The position numbers and the translations under genes are program-made. A DNA stretch of 64,000 bases from Bombyx mori (Eukaryota > Arthropoda > Insecta > Lepidoptera > Bombycidae): NCBI RefSeq assembly GCF_030269925.1, contig NC_085124.1, positions 11,160,001 to 11,224,000 on the forward strand, given 5' to 3'. The notes beneath the pieces were generated by a model. That model did not search any database. It saw only the letters and a program-made list of their open reading frames with translations, and was not told the origin of the DNA. Shown one piece after another: positions 45,652 through 58,690 of this stretch; the stretch's first letter is position 1, and every line of letters starts with the position of its first letter.

Positions 45652-45859
45652 TTTTATTTATTTAATGCTTAAATATGTGGACGAGCTCACGGCTTGTGAC
45701 ATGAGATCTGAGTCTCATTTTTAACAGTACAACGGCACAGCAAGGTATTTCTAGTACATATTTAGTAAATAGGTAGCAGGGATGTGAAGTACCGACCATT
45801 TCGAGTTCTTGAAACGGATTCTCCGTGAGTCAGCCGTAGCATTATCAAGATTTTTAAAA

Positions 45860-46812
45860 AAAATTTATTGCTTAGATGGGTTGACGAGCTCACAGCCCAC
45901 CTGGTGTTAAGTGGTTACTGGAGCCCATAGACATCTGCAATGTAAATGCGCCACCCACCTTGAGATACAAGTGCTAAGGTCTCAAGTATAGTTACAACGG
46001 CTGCCTCACCCTTCAAACCGAAACGCATTACTGCTTCACGGCAGAAATAGGCAGGGTGGTGGTACCCACCCGCGCGGACTCACAAGAGGTCCTAGCACCC
46101 GTAAGCAAATTATAATTTTGCGGGTTTGATTTTTATTACACGATGTTACTCCTTCACCGTGGAAGTCAATCGTGTACATTTGTCGAGTACGTATTTCATT
46201 AGAAAAATTGGTACCCGCCTGAGATTCGAACACCGGTGCATCGCTCAACACGAATGCACCGGACGTCTTAGGCCCTTCGTACACAAGGCTACGCAAATAT
46301 TCAATACTAATGTTGTCAACGACATTAGTATCAAGTCGCGAGTATCGAGTAGCGCACGGTCCGTACACACGACAATGAATTGCAAGACGCGAGTTGCCTA
46401 TTTAGTCACTATACCATTAATTTAACATCAGATATTACTTGTTGTATTGTTTATGGTTTAGTGGATACGGATATCTGGTACGCTAGATAATGATCCTAGA
46501 TCACAACAACAGCGTCGGCAATCCGGCTTACAACATCGGATATTTTTCCACCTCAGAAATAAATGTAATATTAAAAAATTGCTCCGCTATCTTGGAAATC
46601 GCCGAGACTTATGTAGCGAAGATTTCGACAGGCAGGTCGCGCGCGATTGGCACGACGCGAGTCGCGGGACGATTATCGGCGACGCGACTCGTGTACGAAC
46701 CTCAATGGATTTGTATGGCGGTAATCGCTTGGAGACTAAAATCGTCGAGTATCGAAGATTTGCGTAGCCTTGTGTACGAAGGGCCTTATTCTTTAGACCA
46801 AGACGACTTAGC
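45860..46812 (-). mobile_element. Bm1-type SINE split by a MITE
   Basis: The 3' end and body lie at 45860-46270 and the first bases of the tRNA-like head resume at 46786 (ttattctttagaccaagacg). The intact copy at 5240-5683 has the matching sequence uninterrupted. It is otherwise close to full length. The MITE sits between positions 46271 and 46785. Confidence 0.85.
46271..46785. mobile_element. Harbinger-like MITE with 28-bp perfect TIRs and TTA duplication
   Basis: The ends 46271-46298 and 46758-46785 are perfect reverse complements starting GGCCCTTCGTACACAAGG. TTA occurs on both sides (46268-46270 and 46786-46788), and removing one TTA plus the element restores a normal Bm1 SINE. TTA (TWA) duplications and GG/C-rich ends are typical of PIF/Harbinger elements. 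The interior has CGCG-rich repeats (gcgcgcgattggcacgacgc) and no transposase. The 193-codon open frame at 46490-47071 crosses the element border and is not a gene. Confidence 0.88.
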
Positions 46813-46814
46813 AC

Positions 46815-49800
46815 TTAATTTCCTGCCAAACTCTACTGCTGCAAATTTCTTACCTACGTACCTATTAGTGGAGGATTATCTGCAACAATTGAATTGGTAT
46901 TCTTGTTGTGAAGCAATACGCGTTCGGTCCAAATTTGCAAAAAGCAATTTCTACGATGCAGCTTACTGTACAACTTGGGCTGTGTCAAAAGTTCTCATCC
47001 CGTGGTACCAGAACAATCCTCCGGTAATTATTAGGCAGTTAATTTGTGCATTAAAAAGCTTGAAACATTAATTTGGGACAGAAATTATACATCATCTGGG
47101 AAAGTGTTTTAAAATGTAAAATCTAAAATTTTCCGAAAATAAAAATTTCCCTTTTATCATCGAAATAAATGTAGTTATAGTACGTGGTAACAGTTTGCGT
47201 AATCTGCGAAAGCGTGCGTCCGTGTGAAGAGCATTCGAAGCAAGCCAATCTCCATTTCAATGGCACGTTTAATATTACCTAACTTATATTTTAATAAGAC
47301 AGGCAATTAGTCGACAAAACTATCAGTGCATTAAAATTTGCGAAGCTCATTGTTAATCTCGAATGTTGATTTATATTTACGATGCAATTCGGTATTTCTA
47401 GTTAAACAAATATTATTAGAACAATTAAAGTTCGTACATATATTTGGATAGATATTTTACTGATAACACGCAAATGGCAAAGACATTAAAGCAAACTATT
47501 ATATTGAATTTTGTAGTAAGCTAAGCAATACGTCGGTAAGGCTAAAAACGACTTTAATACAAGAAGAAAACTGCAAAAAAACCGGAGATGTTGATAAAAT
47601 CAAAATCGAATAAAATATTATAATAGAATTGAGTTCGAACAAGCTCGCGGTCAAACATCACCGCAATTGCAAAATTCGACATCCATCAGTATGTTTTCGA
47701 GGTAAACAATCTCACGTAACGCAAGATTTACATTCAAACAGCGGTCTAGAAAGTAGAATCTTAAATGGTCCTCTTAAACAAAACGTTCACGTAATAACCC
47801 AAACTAAAACCCAAAACAAAGTAGGCTGGAGATGCACGAGACAGTTTCAATGCGTTGTTCTAATGTTAATTACTTACAAATCTCGCGTTCAACCCCATTA
47901 CGTATGTCTAATCGCCAAGAATACTTGTCCATGAACTCCTTTTGCATTGTAAAATTCGATTTGCTAAAAAAGTGAACGCAACGTATCTTCCGAATTAACA
48001 TAAATATTGCGTTCCGATGGTCGCGCGGCCTTACGTACTTCGACTTACGTGACTTAACAAGAGGAATTGCTTGACCCATTCGTCTTGTACTGTTTCTAAG
48101 CAGGGTCTGCATTGTTTTGTTGGATATTAGTGACCGGTAAAAGCGTGTTTCGTAAAGCAAACAATATGTGCTTCGCGATCACAAAGAACAAATTCTTGGC
48201 GCGAAGAAGACGCCCGCGTTACAATGGGCGCTGGTGCACCGGATCTTTTGCAATGTATCGATGCGCTCTGCATTCGACCTGATTTCTCTACCCGTTGGTT
48301 TTAATTAACGTCAATTAAGTTGAAATTGTAACGGCTATAACGTAGATACTAGGTATAGATAAAGTGTCACAGCACTATGCCATACGCGATTTATTGATTT
48401 AACGTTCATTCGATTATTTTACTATTGGAATTTATTATATCCGATACACATATTTCTACCGCAATATATTTAATGCGAGCTTCTCTCACACAAAGACACA
48501 GACGGTGTAGGTACCTAATTATTTAACTTTCACGAAATAAAAAACATTTGACTTCCAACAACGGTCATTACCGGTGGTTTGGACCACATTAACCAAAATT
48601 GGACAAGTCGCATACTAACGTGAATTTTTGGGTTATGTTGTGGGATACGTTTTTTTATTATATTGTGAATTTAATGGTATTAAATAATTATTAATACCAT
48701 CCAATATGTTGAAAATCAATAACACCATTAATTTCATGCTCTTGAAATTAAAGTAACATTGTATGTCAATGAATCACTGAAGACCACAAACGCAAAGAAA
48801 CAAACTGTTTTATTTTATTTTCTAAGTACGTAATGTAGGTACCTTGTTGAGCTCATGTTAACTGTAGCATTTTCAAAAATTCGTACTACTAGTTATATTT
48901 TTGTAAAATACTTTTTAACATATTTTATTTAACAATACTATGTACTAAATGAATTCAGTAAAATTCAAAACTTCAATGCTTGGTAATGTTAAAAATTCAA
49001 TATTTTTAATATCAAATCTCTCATCACTCGATTCCAATGTGGAATGTTGTCAAATTGGTGAAATTGGGGCGTCAGTTTTTTTTTTTTTCAATTAACAAAT
49101 ACTGCATGCACGGGGACGGTTACCTACTCAATCGTAATTTTTGGTTGCATTCCCTCCGTACGTGATTGTATGTAATTTTAATAAATTTGTTAAGCGGACA
49201 AATTCTCATTATAATGTTGGATACGTTTCCTTTTCCTGTTTCTGTTCGCTGTGTGTTGAATAAACGATAAACCACTCTGCCGGAACGGAACGAATACACT
49301 TACGTGTTTTCTTAGATAACCGATTGCAAAATTCCGTTAAGATTATTGGTAATTACATGATTATACCGATCAAGAATTACTATGATTATGAAATCGTATG
49401 AATATTTTTGAATAGCGTTACGCATAGCCGGCTTTTCTACACGTTGTTAGGGATGCAGTTTAGAAAAAGCTGGGAAGATTTAAGCAGAACATTTAATTTT
49501 AGCTTTTTTAATTAGAAGTTTGAAGCATTTTGAAATAGTAAAATTATGACTTTCATTTCTGAAAAATTTCAACAATTATTATGAAGACTGACTTTGGTAA
49601 TTTGTGCTGATTTGCTTATTAGGCATTTATTATACATAGCCAGTACTTTTAACCGACTTAAAAAAACTGTAGTTATAGTAGTTACTGTAGAGGAAGTTAT
49701 AAAATCGACTGTACTTTTTTATATCTGTTACCTCAGAACTTATTTTATTTGAAAGTGAACCAAATTTGATGATTTTTTTATTTGTAAAAGCTGGTACTTG

Positions 49801-50565
49801 TAGGTACTCCTGCAGTCACGTTTAAATTTTATCAAGAACTGACCTGTAGTTTTTGAGTTATGAATGTATATTCAAATGACGTCGGCTACATTGATGATAT
49901 TGTCATTTTATTTTGTTCGCCTATAAATTCCGTAAATAATGAGTATAAAACAGTATTTATTTTAACTGATACAGAGCCGCGTATCTTAATCTTTTTTCTC
50001 AGTGTTTTAAAAGTATTATGGGTGTTATCAAATTAAAGAAAGTAAAAAATTAAAACGTTTGCTAACACATGTTGCATGATAATTCCTTCTTTGATCTAGT
50101 GGTTAGAAGCCCTACTACTGTTCCCACTGTCTAAAGTAAGCCTTGCCTTAGATAGGTGTGTTTTTTATACCCGTAATAACATAGAAGAAATTTCTACTTT
50201 GGGGAATGTAGGCTTTAGTCATTATATCATATTTAATCTGTGTACTTTATGCAACGGAAAAGGCAACACGAAGTCGATAAATTTTTCCATATTATATTGT
50301 AAGGTTCTTAGTTTCTGACTTTTGTGAGTCGCGGAATACCATTTAAAAAAATAAACGAGAGACTTTCTCGTTTAGCGGCAACTATGAAACAAAATAAACG
50401 AACATAAAATACGTGTCGAACATCTGATATTCTCAAGATAAGTACTATACCTTTGTCCAGGATCCGAACAACTCGACAAAAAAAAGCCCGCCCGGTCGAA
50501 GCTTCTTCCCTTGGTCACTTTTCTCAAATACCGTAAAGTATCTAATTTTATTCATTAAATAAAAT
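46815..50565. other. 3.7-kb stretch without a recognised gene
   Basis: AT-rich. The fragment 'ttaaccgacttaaaaaaact' near 49651 belongs to a dispersed motif seen also at 2029, 55455 and 63727. The open frames at 47629-47934 and 47870-48160 overlap on opposite strands and lack domains. A short GC-richer block at 48185-48300 is unexplained. Confidence 0.45.
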
Positions 50566-50567
50566 TG

Positions 50568-50757
50568 CCGTGAAGCAGTAATGCGTTTCGGTTTGAAGGG
50601 TGGGGCAACCGTTGTAACTAACTATACTTGAGACCTTAGAACTCATATCTCAAGGTGGGTGGCGCATTTGCGTTGTAGATGTCTATGGGCTTCAGTAACC
50701 ACTTAACACTAGGTGGGCTGTGAGATCGTCCACCCATCTAAGCAATAAAAAAAAAAG
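50568..50757 (+). mobile_element. Bm1-type SINE, 5'-truncated, with poly(A)
   Basis: Runs from gccgtgaagcagtaatgcgt to cccatctaagcaataaaaaa. It is little diverged and only the 3' ~190 bp is present. Confidence 0.88.
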
Positions 50758-50759
50758 TA

Positions 50760-52780
50760 TGATATTAATTTAAGTCTTTGCAAAGTTTTATTTCGAACCA
50801 TTTTAGTATTTCGTTAGATGTCTTGAACATGGTTATCATAAAATTTCATTATAAAATCTGATTTCTTAGAAAAATAGATTACAACTTTGCTCTTAGCGAA
50901 TCACTAGAGTACCTATTTTTAAATTAGCCCTGTTTAATATAACCAGGACCAGAACTGGTGTCTTCTGTAGTTATAAATAAAAGATGCCTAAGTGAAAACT
51001 TGTTAGTCTATCTGACAGTCATAGATATTCATTTGAATAAAGTAAAACTAGCAAAACTTTTATTCATATCTGTACCTAAAGTGCGGATTTTTATTGCATT
51101 AGTACCTACTTGCAGTATCGCACTAGTATGTGTATTTTAGATCACTGAAACAATTTTGCTCGTAAATATAGACGTGAACTATAATTTAAATAACGAATAG
51201 GAGTGAACATCGGATTTCTGAAAGAAAAACGCTAATCAACACGCGTTCTGCTTAACAAATTAATTTGGATCATAACAGAAAACTAGTTCCTTAATAACGT
51301 CTAAGACGACGGGATGAATAGAATAATCCTGTTTAACTCACCACTAGTTCAAATTAACTGAGAAAAATTCCACATCGACCTCTGTGTACGGCACAAATTG
51401 AAAAAAAAAAGAATTTTTAAATCATCTGTGCACTGTGTTTATTTTCCCGGCATTTATATATTTTTTTGCGCCTTCAAGCTTTCGTGGGCAACGGGCAACG
51501 GTATCCCGTGCGTTACACCGCACGTTCGTCTTGGAACTGACTAGTGACTTGAACGGAACATTTCTTTGCTCGACAACTCGAGTCTTGAGTTCATTATATT
51601 AGACGGTCGTCGCCATTGTCCAGATCCCACTGGTCTCTTGCAGATTGCCTACTTACTACTTATTTGTTGTTATTATTATAAGAATATACAATAGGTCCTT
51701 TTTGGAAAGGGTTCATTTAAAACAATAATTAGGAAAAATAAATTTATTGATTTACTAAGGCATAGGTACTAAACACGTCTTGTAAGTTTCTAATATTAAC
51801 AACATTAAATCTAAATATTTTAGTTTTATTATTACATAATTATAAACCATTAATTATTTGTGAATATATACTTAATCATGAGTAATATTTATAATGTGTG
51901 TTAAGTAATATGTATTTGAGTTTGAGTAATATCATTATTATTTTCATAGCCATAAAATTAACTAAGTTATTGAGCATAGCCTATCATAAAAGACGAACAA
52001 AAGACTTTTGGTATAAGCAACAATCAACAATAATAATAAAAAAGCAACTGGCAAAAGTTATCTGGATTGCATCCGCTTTGCTAAGCTGCGTCCAATTAAT
52101 GAAAACAAAACAGAAATAATTTCTTCGTATAACAAATACCTGCATAGTGATAGTAGCGTGGTCTTAATAATAAACCCTTGATACAATACTTCATATTTTT
52201 CGACACAAATCAGGATAGGCGAGCGAGTTTTAATGTGACGCTTTGTTTTATTGGCATAGTTTGTGGGTAGTTTAGTGATTACCGGAAACTACATTGCAAA
52301 TGCCGCCTTATGTCTTGAGGGTGAAGGCCCGATTTCATTTAAAGAATCGATCACTCCGCAATGCTCCACAATTTCGCGGTAGCACTGGGCAAAACGGCGG
52401 TGTCTCTACTCCGATTATTTCATCACACTAATATTCAGATTGTATTCAAAATACTGAAGCTACGTATAGTAATCGGCAAACTTCTTGAGCAAATGACCTT
52501 GACTGCGCAGAACCGAATTTTAGATCACTTTGGTGGTGAGGGTGAGGCGCGACGGCAGGGGAAATCGTATCGAGCGCGTTATTGGTAGATCAGTCGAACC
52601 TTGCGTCCCGCACCGCGCCTTCATTCCGCTTGCTCCCAAAAGTACGCTTGCGTACAGTGGAAAGTCTATCGTTATTAATCGTTAAGTTATTTGTTATAAT
52701 TGCTTGTGGACTTTGTTGCCATTGCTATTTGTTGAGTGTTTGTTGATTTTTTATAAAACATACACTATGCCGTGACAAAC
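50760..52780. other. No gene recognised; last part may be the 5' side of a transposon
   Basis: AT-rich until about 52340, after which GC content rises. The stretch 52600-52790 reads like the 5' untranslated part of the transposase remnant that follows. No inverted terminus was identified. Confidence 0.4.
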
Positions 52781-52789
52781 TGGTGTAGT

Positions 52790-53492
52790 ACTTAAAAGAA
52801 AGGGTAGAAAATTTGTGTACGAGTATATTGCTTCATTATAAAACAGGGGAAGAATGATATGGAAAAATTAAAACAGACTTCGGAAGCAACAAAAACATCT
52901 GTGAGTACTGTTAGGTGCATTATTAACGAAGCTAAAGGCTCTGGCTTGCTCGCCGTGTTTCGGACTCCGGGTAAGAAAAGATCAGGGAAGAAGAAAGTTA
53001 CCGGAATGGATAGTTTCGTTCAATCTGTAATAAAAAGATGTAATCATAATAACTACATAACAAGCAGCGAAACTCCGTACCGTAGAAAGGCTTCGAAAAA
53101 TTTAAAGAAGATATAAATTTTAATGGCTCGGAATGAAGCTTACGACGAATTATGAAAGAGCTAGGCTTCAGATGGAAAAAAAGAACAGAAAATAATCGGA
53201 AGCTGGTAAATGAAAAAAGTAACATTCGATTACTACGAATCGAATATCTTCAAAAAATAATTAATTATAGACAAAAAAGAAGACCGAGTTGTAAACTACG
53301 CCGATGAGCCCTATGTCGACTCATCACGATGATAGCGACTCGGGTGATGAAAACAGTGATGATGATGATGGTCAAGATTATGATAACGAAAAAAAAATTA
53401 CAAATACCAGCTTCGCTTTAACTGAACCAAGACCTGGAAACAGCTCTAGTTTTGACTTAATAGAAGGAATATCTATTTTACCCCAAGATTAA
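52790..53492 (+). pseudogene. Tc1/mariner-superfamily (DDE_3-like) transposase with catalytic core deleted
   Basis: The N-terminal part is a helix-turn-helix region (about 52859-53110, SEATKTSVSTVRCIINEAKG). After a frame change near 53097 and one stop near 53141 it continues as SLRRIMKELGFRWKKRTEN and RIEYLQKIINYRQKRRPS, the linker before the first catalytic Asp in this insect transposase family. The DDE core, normally ~150 residues, is absent. The frame then resumes as an acidic tail (53304-53492, DDSDSGDENSDDDDGQDYD) like the C-terminus of the same proteins. It is therefore an internally deleted remnant. The family assignment is from remembered motif order and should be checked by search. 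Confidence 0.7.
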
Positions 53493-53508
53493 ATTATTAC
53501 AATTATTA

Positions 53509-53772
53509 ACCTTTTTTTTTTTTTTTTTTTTTTATTGCTTAGATGTGTGGACGAGCTCACAGCCCACCTGATGTTAAGTGGTTACTGGAGCCCATAGACA
53601 TCTACAACGTAAATGCGCCACACACCTTGAGATATAGTTCTAAGGTCTCAGTATAGTCACAACGGCTGCCCCACCCTTCAAACCGAAACGCATTATTGCT
53701 TCACGGCAGAAATAGGCGGAGCGGTGGTACCTACCCGTGCGGACTCACAAGAGGTCCTACCACCAGTAACAA
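53509..53772 (-). mobile_element. Bm1-type SINE, 5'-truncated
   Basis: A long T-run (53512-53532) and then the SINE body to the 'ggtcctaccaccagtaa' block. It is inserted directly downstream of the transposase remnant. Confidence 0.88.
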
Positions 53773-53779
53773 CCACCAG

Positions 53780-54830
53780 TAAAACCTATATGTTTTGTTG
53801 ATGTTCTAAAAAATATATAAATAAATACATATGTTGATTTTAATAATTTAATAGCATTATAACGCTTTCAAATAAATTCAATCCAAATTTATACAATAGT
53901 TATAAAGAGACATAAAAGTATGTACGTAAAATAGAAGAACGAGACAGATAATCATGGTTATAGAAATAAGAAAAATTACCAACACATAGTTCAAAACTAT
54001 TTATTTTACTGACGTTTATATGCATAACTAATTTTTTCACAACACCCACATTCACTCAATTTTAATTGTTAGTGGGTAAGTATCTATTTCTTAAAATCTA
54101 TAAATTCATTCAAATTCGATAAATCAATCCAAAATATACACTTCTGGAACATCTAATAATGAAAGATAGCATTGAGAATTTCTTTTTTTTGTAATTACAC
54201 CAAAATCAGGGCTCTCCATAACATGCAGTCTCTCTGTCACCTCATATGCCGTAGGACAAATTCTGACTCCTATCCGACCCCACTCATAAGTAGTATGAAT
54301 GTATCCATAATAGGCTTTCTCGGGTTCAACAAAAGCAAAAGGTACAAAAACTACTTATCTAGTATTAAATAGATTTGTTTCATTGCAAGATGTTCCACAC
54401 CCTGAAGAGACATGCCCATTCCTAAATTAATCAAATGCAACATCACAAACCCATAGCTTACTAATAATATATATTTTTTAAATATATTTGCATAGGACAT
54501 ACATATTAATCAAATATATTTATTTATATTACAGTTTTCGATTCGAGAAGTAAATCTTAAGACTCTGATGCGAAAAAGTGTGTAATATTAAATCACATTT
54601 CACTATTTAATCAGCATAACTATTTTTGGTAAATAATAGTGTGAAATAAAAATTCATAAATCATGCCATCAACATAGGAATATCATTGTACAATCATTAA
54701 TTCCTGAAACTGAACTCAAAATTTATGAGAGAGTAGGAAAAGAATAATGTTATTATTCATTAATTAATCCTTCATATTATTTCTAAAACATAAATATAGT
54801 TCTCATACGTAATTTCATTTTCGAGAACAA
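53780..54830. other. 3' flank of the HRG-1-like gene, no other gene
   Basis: AT-rich sequence. The open frame at 54172-54372 is short and featureless. Confidence 0.4.
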
Positions 54831-54836
54831 TTTATT
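54831..54836 (-). promoter_or_regulatory. AATAAA polyadenylation signal of the HRG-1-like gene
   Basis: Printed as tttatt, 25 bp downstream of the TAA stop on the minus strand. It would give a very short 3'UTR; a more distal signal cannot be excluded. Confidence 0.55.
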
Positions 54837-54860
54837 AAGATAGTATTGTATAGCTTGGAA

Positions 54861-57070
54861 TTACGTTTCTTCAATGTTAGGATTTTCAGAAAACAGTTGA
54901 TGATCGTTATATGTCTTAAGATATTTCTTCGTGGTCCAATACAACATGATCCCCCATTTGGTCATCATAAATGACCATACTAATCTAATTATAATGCTCG
55001 TTTCTATTGGTGTAACATCTGAAATGAACACTTAAAATCAGTTCTGAGCCAAGCTATTATTAATTCTAAAATCATAGTATCTTTAAATTCATTACATTTT
55101 CCAGATCCAGTAGAGAAAATAATTGCATATTTGTCACACAAATCATACAAACTTTTGTTCAAAATGCTCAAAAAACTTTATAAAAAAAATATGAAACAAA
55201 AAAACTGAATTTAACAAAAAAAAGAATATTAAGTGATCAAATAAGAATACATATTATCAATGCAGTCAAAGTCAATTAAATATGCATTATTAAGGAAAAC
55301 TGAATTTTGATTGTGTTAAAATTTTAATGGGACTATGCAGTTATGTGACAAGCAACAGATTTCAAATAAAAAAGAATAATCAAAATCAGTTGATCTAGAT
55401 CTAAGTTTTGAGGTATAACACTAAAAATCTAGTCAAATTGAGAACCTCCTCCTTTTTTGAAGTCGGTAAAAACCAGAGTGAATTAATAATATGGAAAATT
55501 TTCATTGATTTCTATTCATCATATTTCATTCAAACTTTCGTTTAAAATACTCATTTCATTACATTGTACACTAGCTTCTTCAGAATACTGACTTTCAAAG
55601 GATTTGTGAGTTCACACAAAACATGATGCCACTAAATATGTTAGAGAAAAAAAAAACTCTAAAACTATACAAATATGGGTTCATTATAACTTGTTTTGAT
55701 TTACTTAACATATGAGATTAATAAAATATTTTTAACAAGATAAAATGTCATTGAACCTATTCATACTGATAAAATTTTCTGACACCATTTTTAAAGACTA
55801 TGAAGACAACAACTACCTCAGCCAGAGATAAAAGAAAATTAATCATATGAGAATTAGAGTTCTGATGGCTTTGTTACACTGTTTGATGTACCATCAATGG
55901 TAATAGTTAATTTTAGTTATATATTATAAAAAAAGGACTTTCAAAAATCAGTTGGTGATGCTGCTATGCTAAAAAAGAGATGAGAGTGTAATCTCAAACA
56001 ATTACTATCCTTACCAGCTTGATAATATGTTTCCAAGAATATGTAGAAGATCATCAGAGCACCACCAGCCACAAAGCCAATAATGCCAATATCTCCAATG
56101 TATTGAAGACTTTTTCTCGAAAAGTTTACATGGAGAGATTCCTTCAGATAGTGGCAATGAAGCATTAAAGCTAGGCCGGCATTTATTCCTACAAATCAGA
56201 AAAAGCAATTAATTACTTATAAAACTTCCAAATAATTACAATAAGAAGAAGAAAATACTTGTATGGAAACAGTGTAATTTGATTTTGAATGTTGTTCTAA
56301 GAGTGTTTCGGTCTATATGTACAAAATATATTTAGAATGATTAATTTGGGATTAATAAAAGACTGACTTAAATAATGCAAATTGATAAGATCAAGCACAG
56401 TTACAGCCTGATCATTTTATCATCAGTAGATTGGGATATCCTGCTTTGGTCAAGTTGCAGGTACTAATTCTCTGTGAAATCTCATAGTAACAATAGTACC
56501 CTCAATCAACTTGTAATAATTTTCTCTACCATTCCCCAGTAACTATTCTGAGCACTGGCCTATTAGCCAGAATTTACATAGTACACATTTTATAAATATT
56601 TAGATGAGTAAATAGTAATTCAAATTTCTTGTTATTAGTCAAACAAGCCATGGAAGAGTGACGGCATTGTTTCAACTTGTTTAAACTGCAAAAATGGGTG
56701 AATTCTCTTCATAAAAAAGTTTGAGAAATGTAGTATAGTTATATGTATTCGTTAATTACTTATTAGTTCATAAGTTCCTTCTACAGTCCTCTTTGCTATT
56801 CCGAAATGTCTGTCGGACACGAAACTTGCATAATTATGCATATTTATAAGGAAATTTCCTTATAAAACATTTCACTTATTTAATCGCAAACTATGGGTTA
56901 CGGTTACAATGAAATAGCAGTGGTTAGTAGTTCTATTGTATAATACCTGACAGCAGTGCCCACATTCCAGCTTCTATGTTAGCGTATACAATGCAAAAAC
57001 ATATAAATGCGGATACACCCAAAACAAGTCCAATAGAACTTAGCGCTATATGTATTTTAGTACGTAACAT
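54861..57070 (-). CDS. Hrg1: HRG-1/SLC48A1-like heme transporter, three exons, 151 aa
   Basis: Predicted coding exons are 57070-56947, 56188-56015 and 55018-54861, with GT/AG borders and phase-1 junctions that join in frame. The 151-residue product is close to the ~146 of vertebrate HRG-1. It has four hydrophobic spans, about 8-29, 36-55, 72-97 and 108-127. His52, at the end of span 2, falls where HRG-1 proteins have a heme-binding histidine. VWSFMMTKW at 113-121 matches the family's span-4 motif (VWSF..xKW), and TTKKY at 128-132 resembles the C-terminal aromatic/basic heme motif. The family moves heme across endosomal and lysosomal membranes into the cytosol; this function is inferred. Intron 2 holds a diverged dispersed repeat (about 55362-55470). 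No signal peptide is expected. An alternative is another small four-pass protein, but the motif order favours HRG-1. Confidence 0.85.
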
Positions 57071-57264
57071 ATTTGATAATTGTCACTCAGTATGAGATTA
57101 TTTATATTTCAATAAGGAAGATTTCCTCCCTCCCTCCTTTCCTTAATTTCCTCTCTCGGAGTACACTTCTCAAACACAAGAAACAGCTGTTTTATTTTCA
57201 ACTTTGTTTGTTTGTTATTACACAAAAGTAAAACTGTGACAAAACGATTACTATTATTTTTTTA
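57071..57264. other. Presumed 5' region of the HRG-1-like gene
   Basis: A CCTCCCTCCTT-type pyrimidine tract (57124-57150) and a short GC-richer patch lie just upstream of the start codon. No TATA box is obvious, so a TATA-less promoter is likely but unproven. Confidence 0.35.
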
Positions 57265-57665
57265 AGGGGTTTTATGACCTGGTAACTAAGACCTTTAGGT
57301 CAAGTCTTATTTTAATTTTAATGAAAACTTTTTTTATTGGAAAATGATATTACGAAATGACATAAAGTTAATTAATATCAAACATGGCATGGAATAAAAT
57401 GAGATGAGATAATATATGGGATGAAATATAATCTCAGTAAAATAGTGGTCATTTACTGAGACTTTTTCAGTGGACTTTTTGGGGGATCCCGAGAAGCTAC
57501 GTTCAGCGGCTTTATTTCATTTTCCTACATTTGTGCACTATCACATGTACTAAACAGTTAATAAACCACCGTTATCACACCTTTAAACCTGAAGAAACAC
57601 TAAATAGACAAAATAAAACAAATCCTACAATCTCACTTCTCGCGTTCCCGCTAAAAAGTCTCATT
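57265..57665 (-). repeat. Unclassified dispersed repeat, family C, copy 3
   Basis: The reverse complement corresponds to 29511-29910 throughout, including 'gaccaccattttactgagat' read as its complement and the terminal 'ggttttatgacctggtaac'. The open frame at 57531-57797 is part of the repeat. Confidence 0.8.
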
Positions 57666-58284
57666 TTCTTTTTAATAAAAGCAGATAAGCAATGTTGCCA
57701 TTTGAAGAAGACACAAACGAAATCAGTACTTTCCTTCAAAATTATAGACAAAATCTGTAAAACCATTTTAAACAAAATTCTATTTGATTACCTATAAAAT
57801 TAAATTAGTCGAAAAAACCCTACATTTTCCTATTTCCATGAATAACGTGCTTGAATTAATCATATACCAATAATAAAGGGTAAGAGTAATCTTCGTGCTG
57901 TTTTATTATTATTTAATAGTGTTTATTGTTTAATAGTGTTTACTGTTTCTATTGAACTTTCTAGTCATTAACTAAAATCTCTAACCTCGACTCATTCGTG
58001 TACAATTTCTCAAATGCGTTTTTGAATGAGATTAGTACATATTTAAATTAATACTGGGCAGTACTGAAAACAACTATCATTTCAAAAAGAATCTAGCAAA
58101 AGCAGTACAGTCCTTAATACAAATTAATAAGCGCAATCAAGATTGAATGAAGAAAGAAAAAAAAATTGTGTTGTTTTCTTGTATTAACAATGATCACCTG
58201 TTCATTTTATTGCTTAAAGTCCCATGTTGTTAAAATTTTGTACAATATCTAACTTAAAACGTTGAGGAACTGGTGGGCCATGAC

Positions 58285-58690
58285 GGAATCGTGAAAAGCC
58301 ATATTTATTTTTATTTGTTTATTTTTTATTTTATTTATTGGGTACCAACATGTTATACATCAGCACAGAACATTACAGGTATCATATACATTGATTACAC
58401 ACTAAATGCTAACACAATTACAGGTACCGACTGCATGCATTCAAAAAAAAGCTGTTCATTATATAAAAAAAACAAAAAAAACTATATATAACATTACATG
58501 AAGACCTTACATTATTACACATTTACTACCAAATACGCTATTACTTAATTGAAAAAACTCATTGAGCAAGTTTGTAGACTTCTCGTCTAAAACTGTCAAC
58601 AGGGCCAGATTGTTTTGCCGCAATAAAAGTTGACCCAGTCTGCAAGGAATGCTCTATTGGGATTAAACCAAACGACTTCAGGTTATAAAG
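58285..58690 (-). mobile_element. LINE 3' end with last ~35 codons
   Basis: On the minus strand a frame ending at the TGA 58561-58559 encodes TGSTFIAAKQSGPVDSFRRE followed by VYKLAQ, the style of a CR1/Daphne-like ORF2 C-terminus. An AT-rich 3'UTR follows. The sequence differs from the LINE at 13272-15905, so it is a second family. Only the tail is present. Confidence 0.55.

Noticed and set aside
46490..47071. 193-codon open frame as a gene
   Set aside because: It starts inside the MITE, crosses its inverted repeat into SINE sequence and continues into unique DNA; no domain or conserved composition.
47629..48160. Two opposite 100-codon frames as genes
   Set aside because: Overlapping on opposite strands, no domains, no supporting signals.
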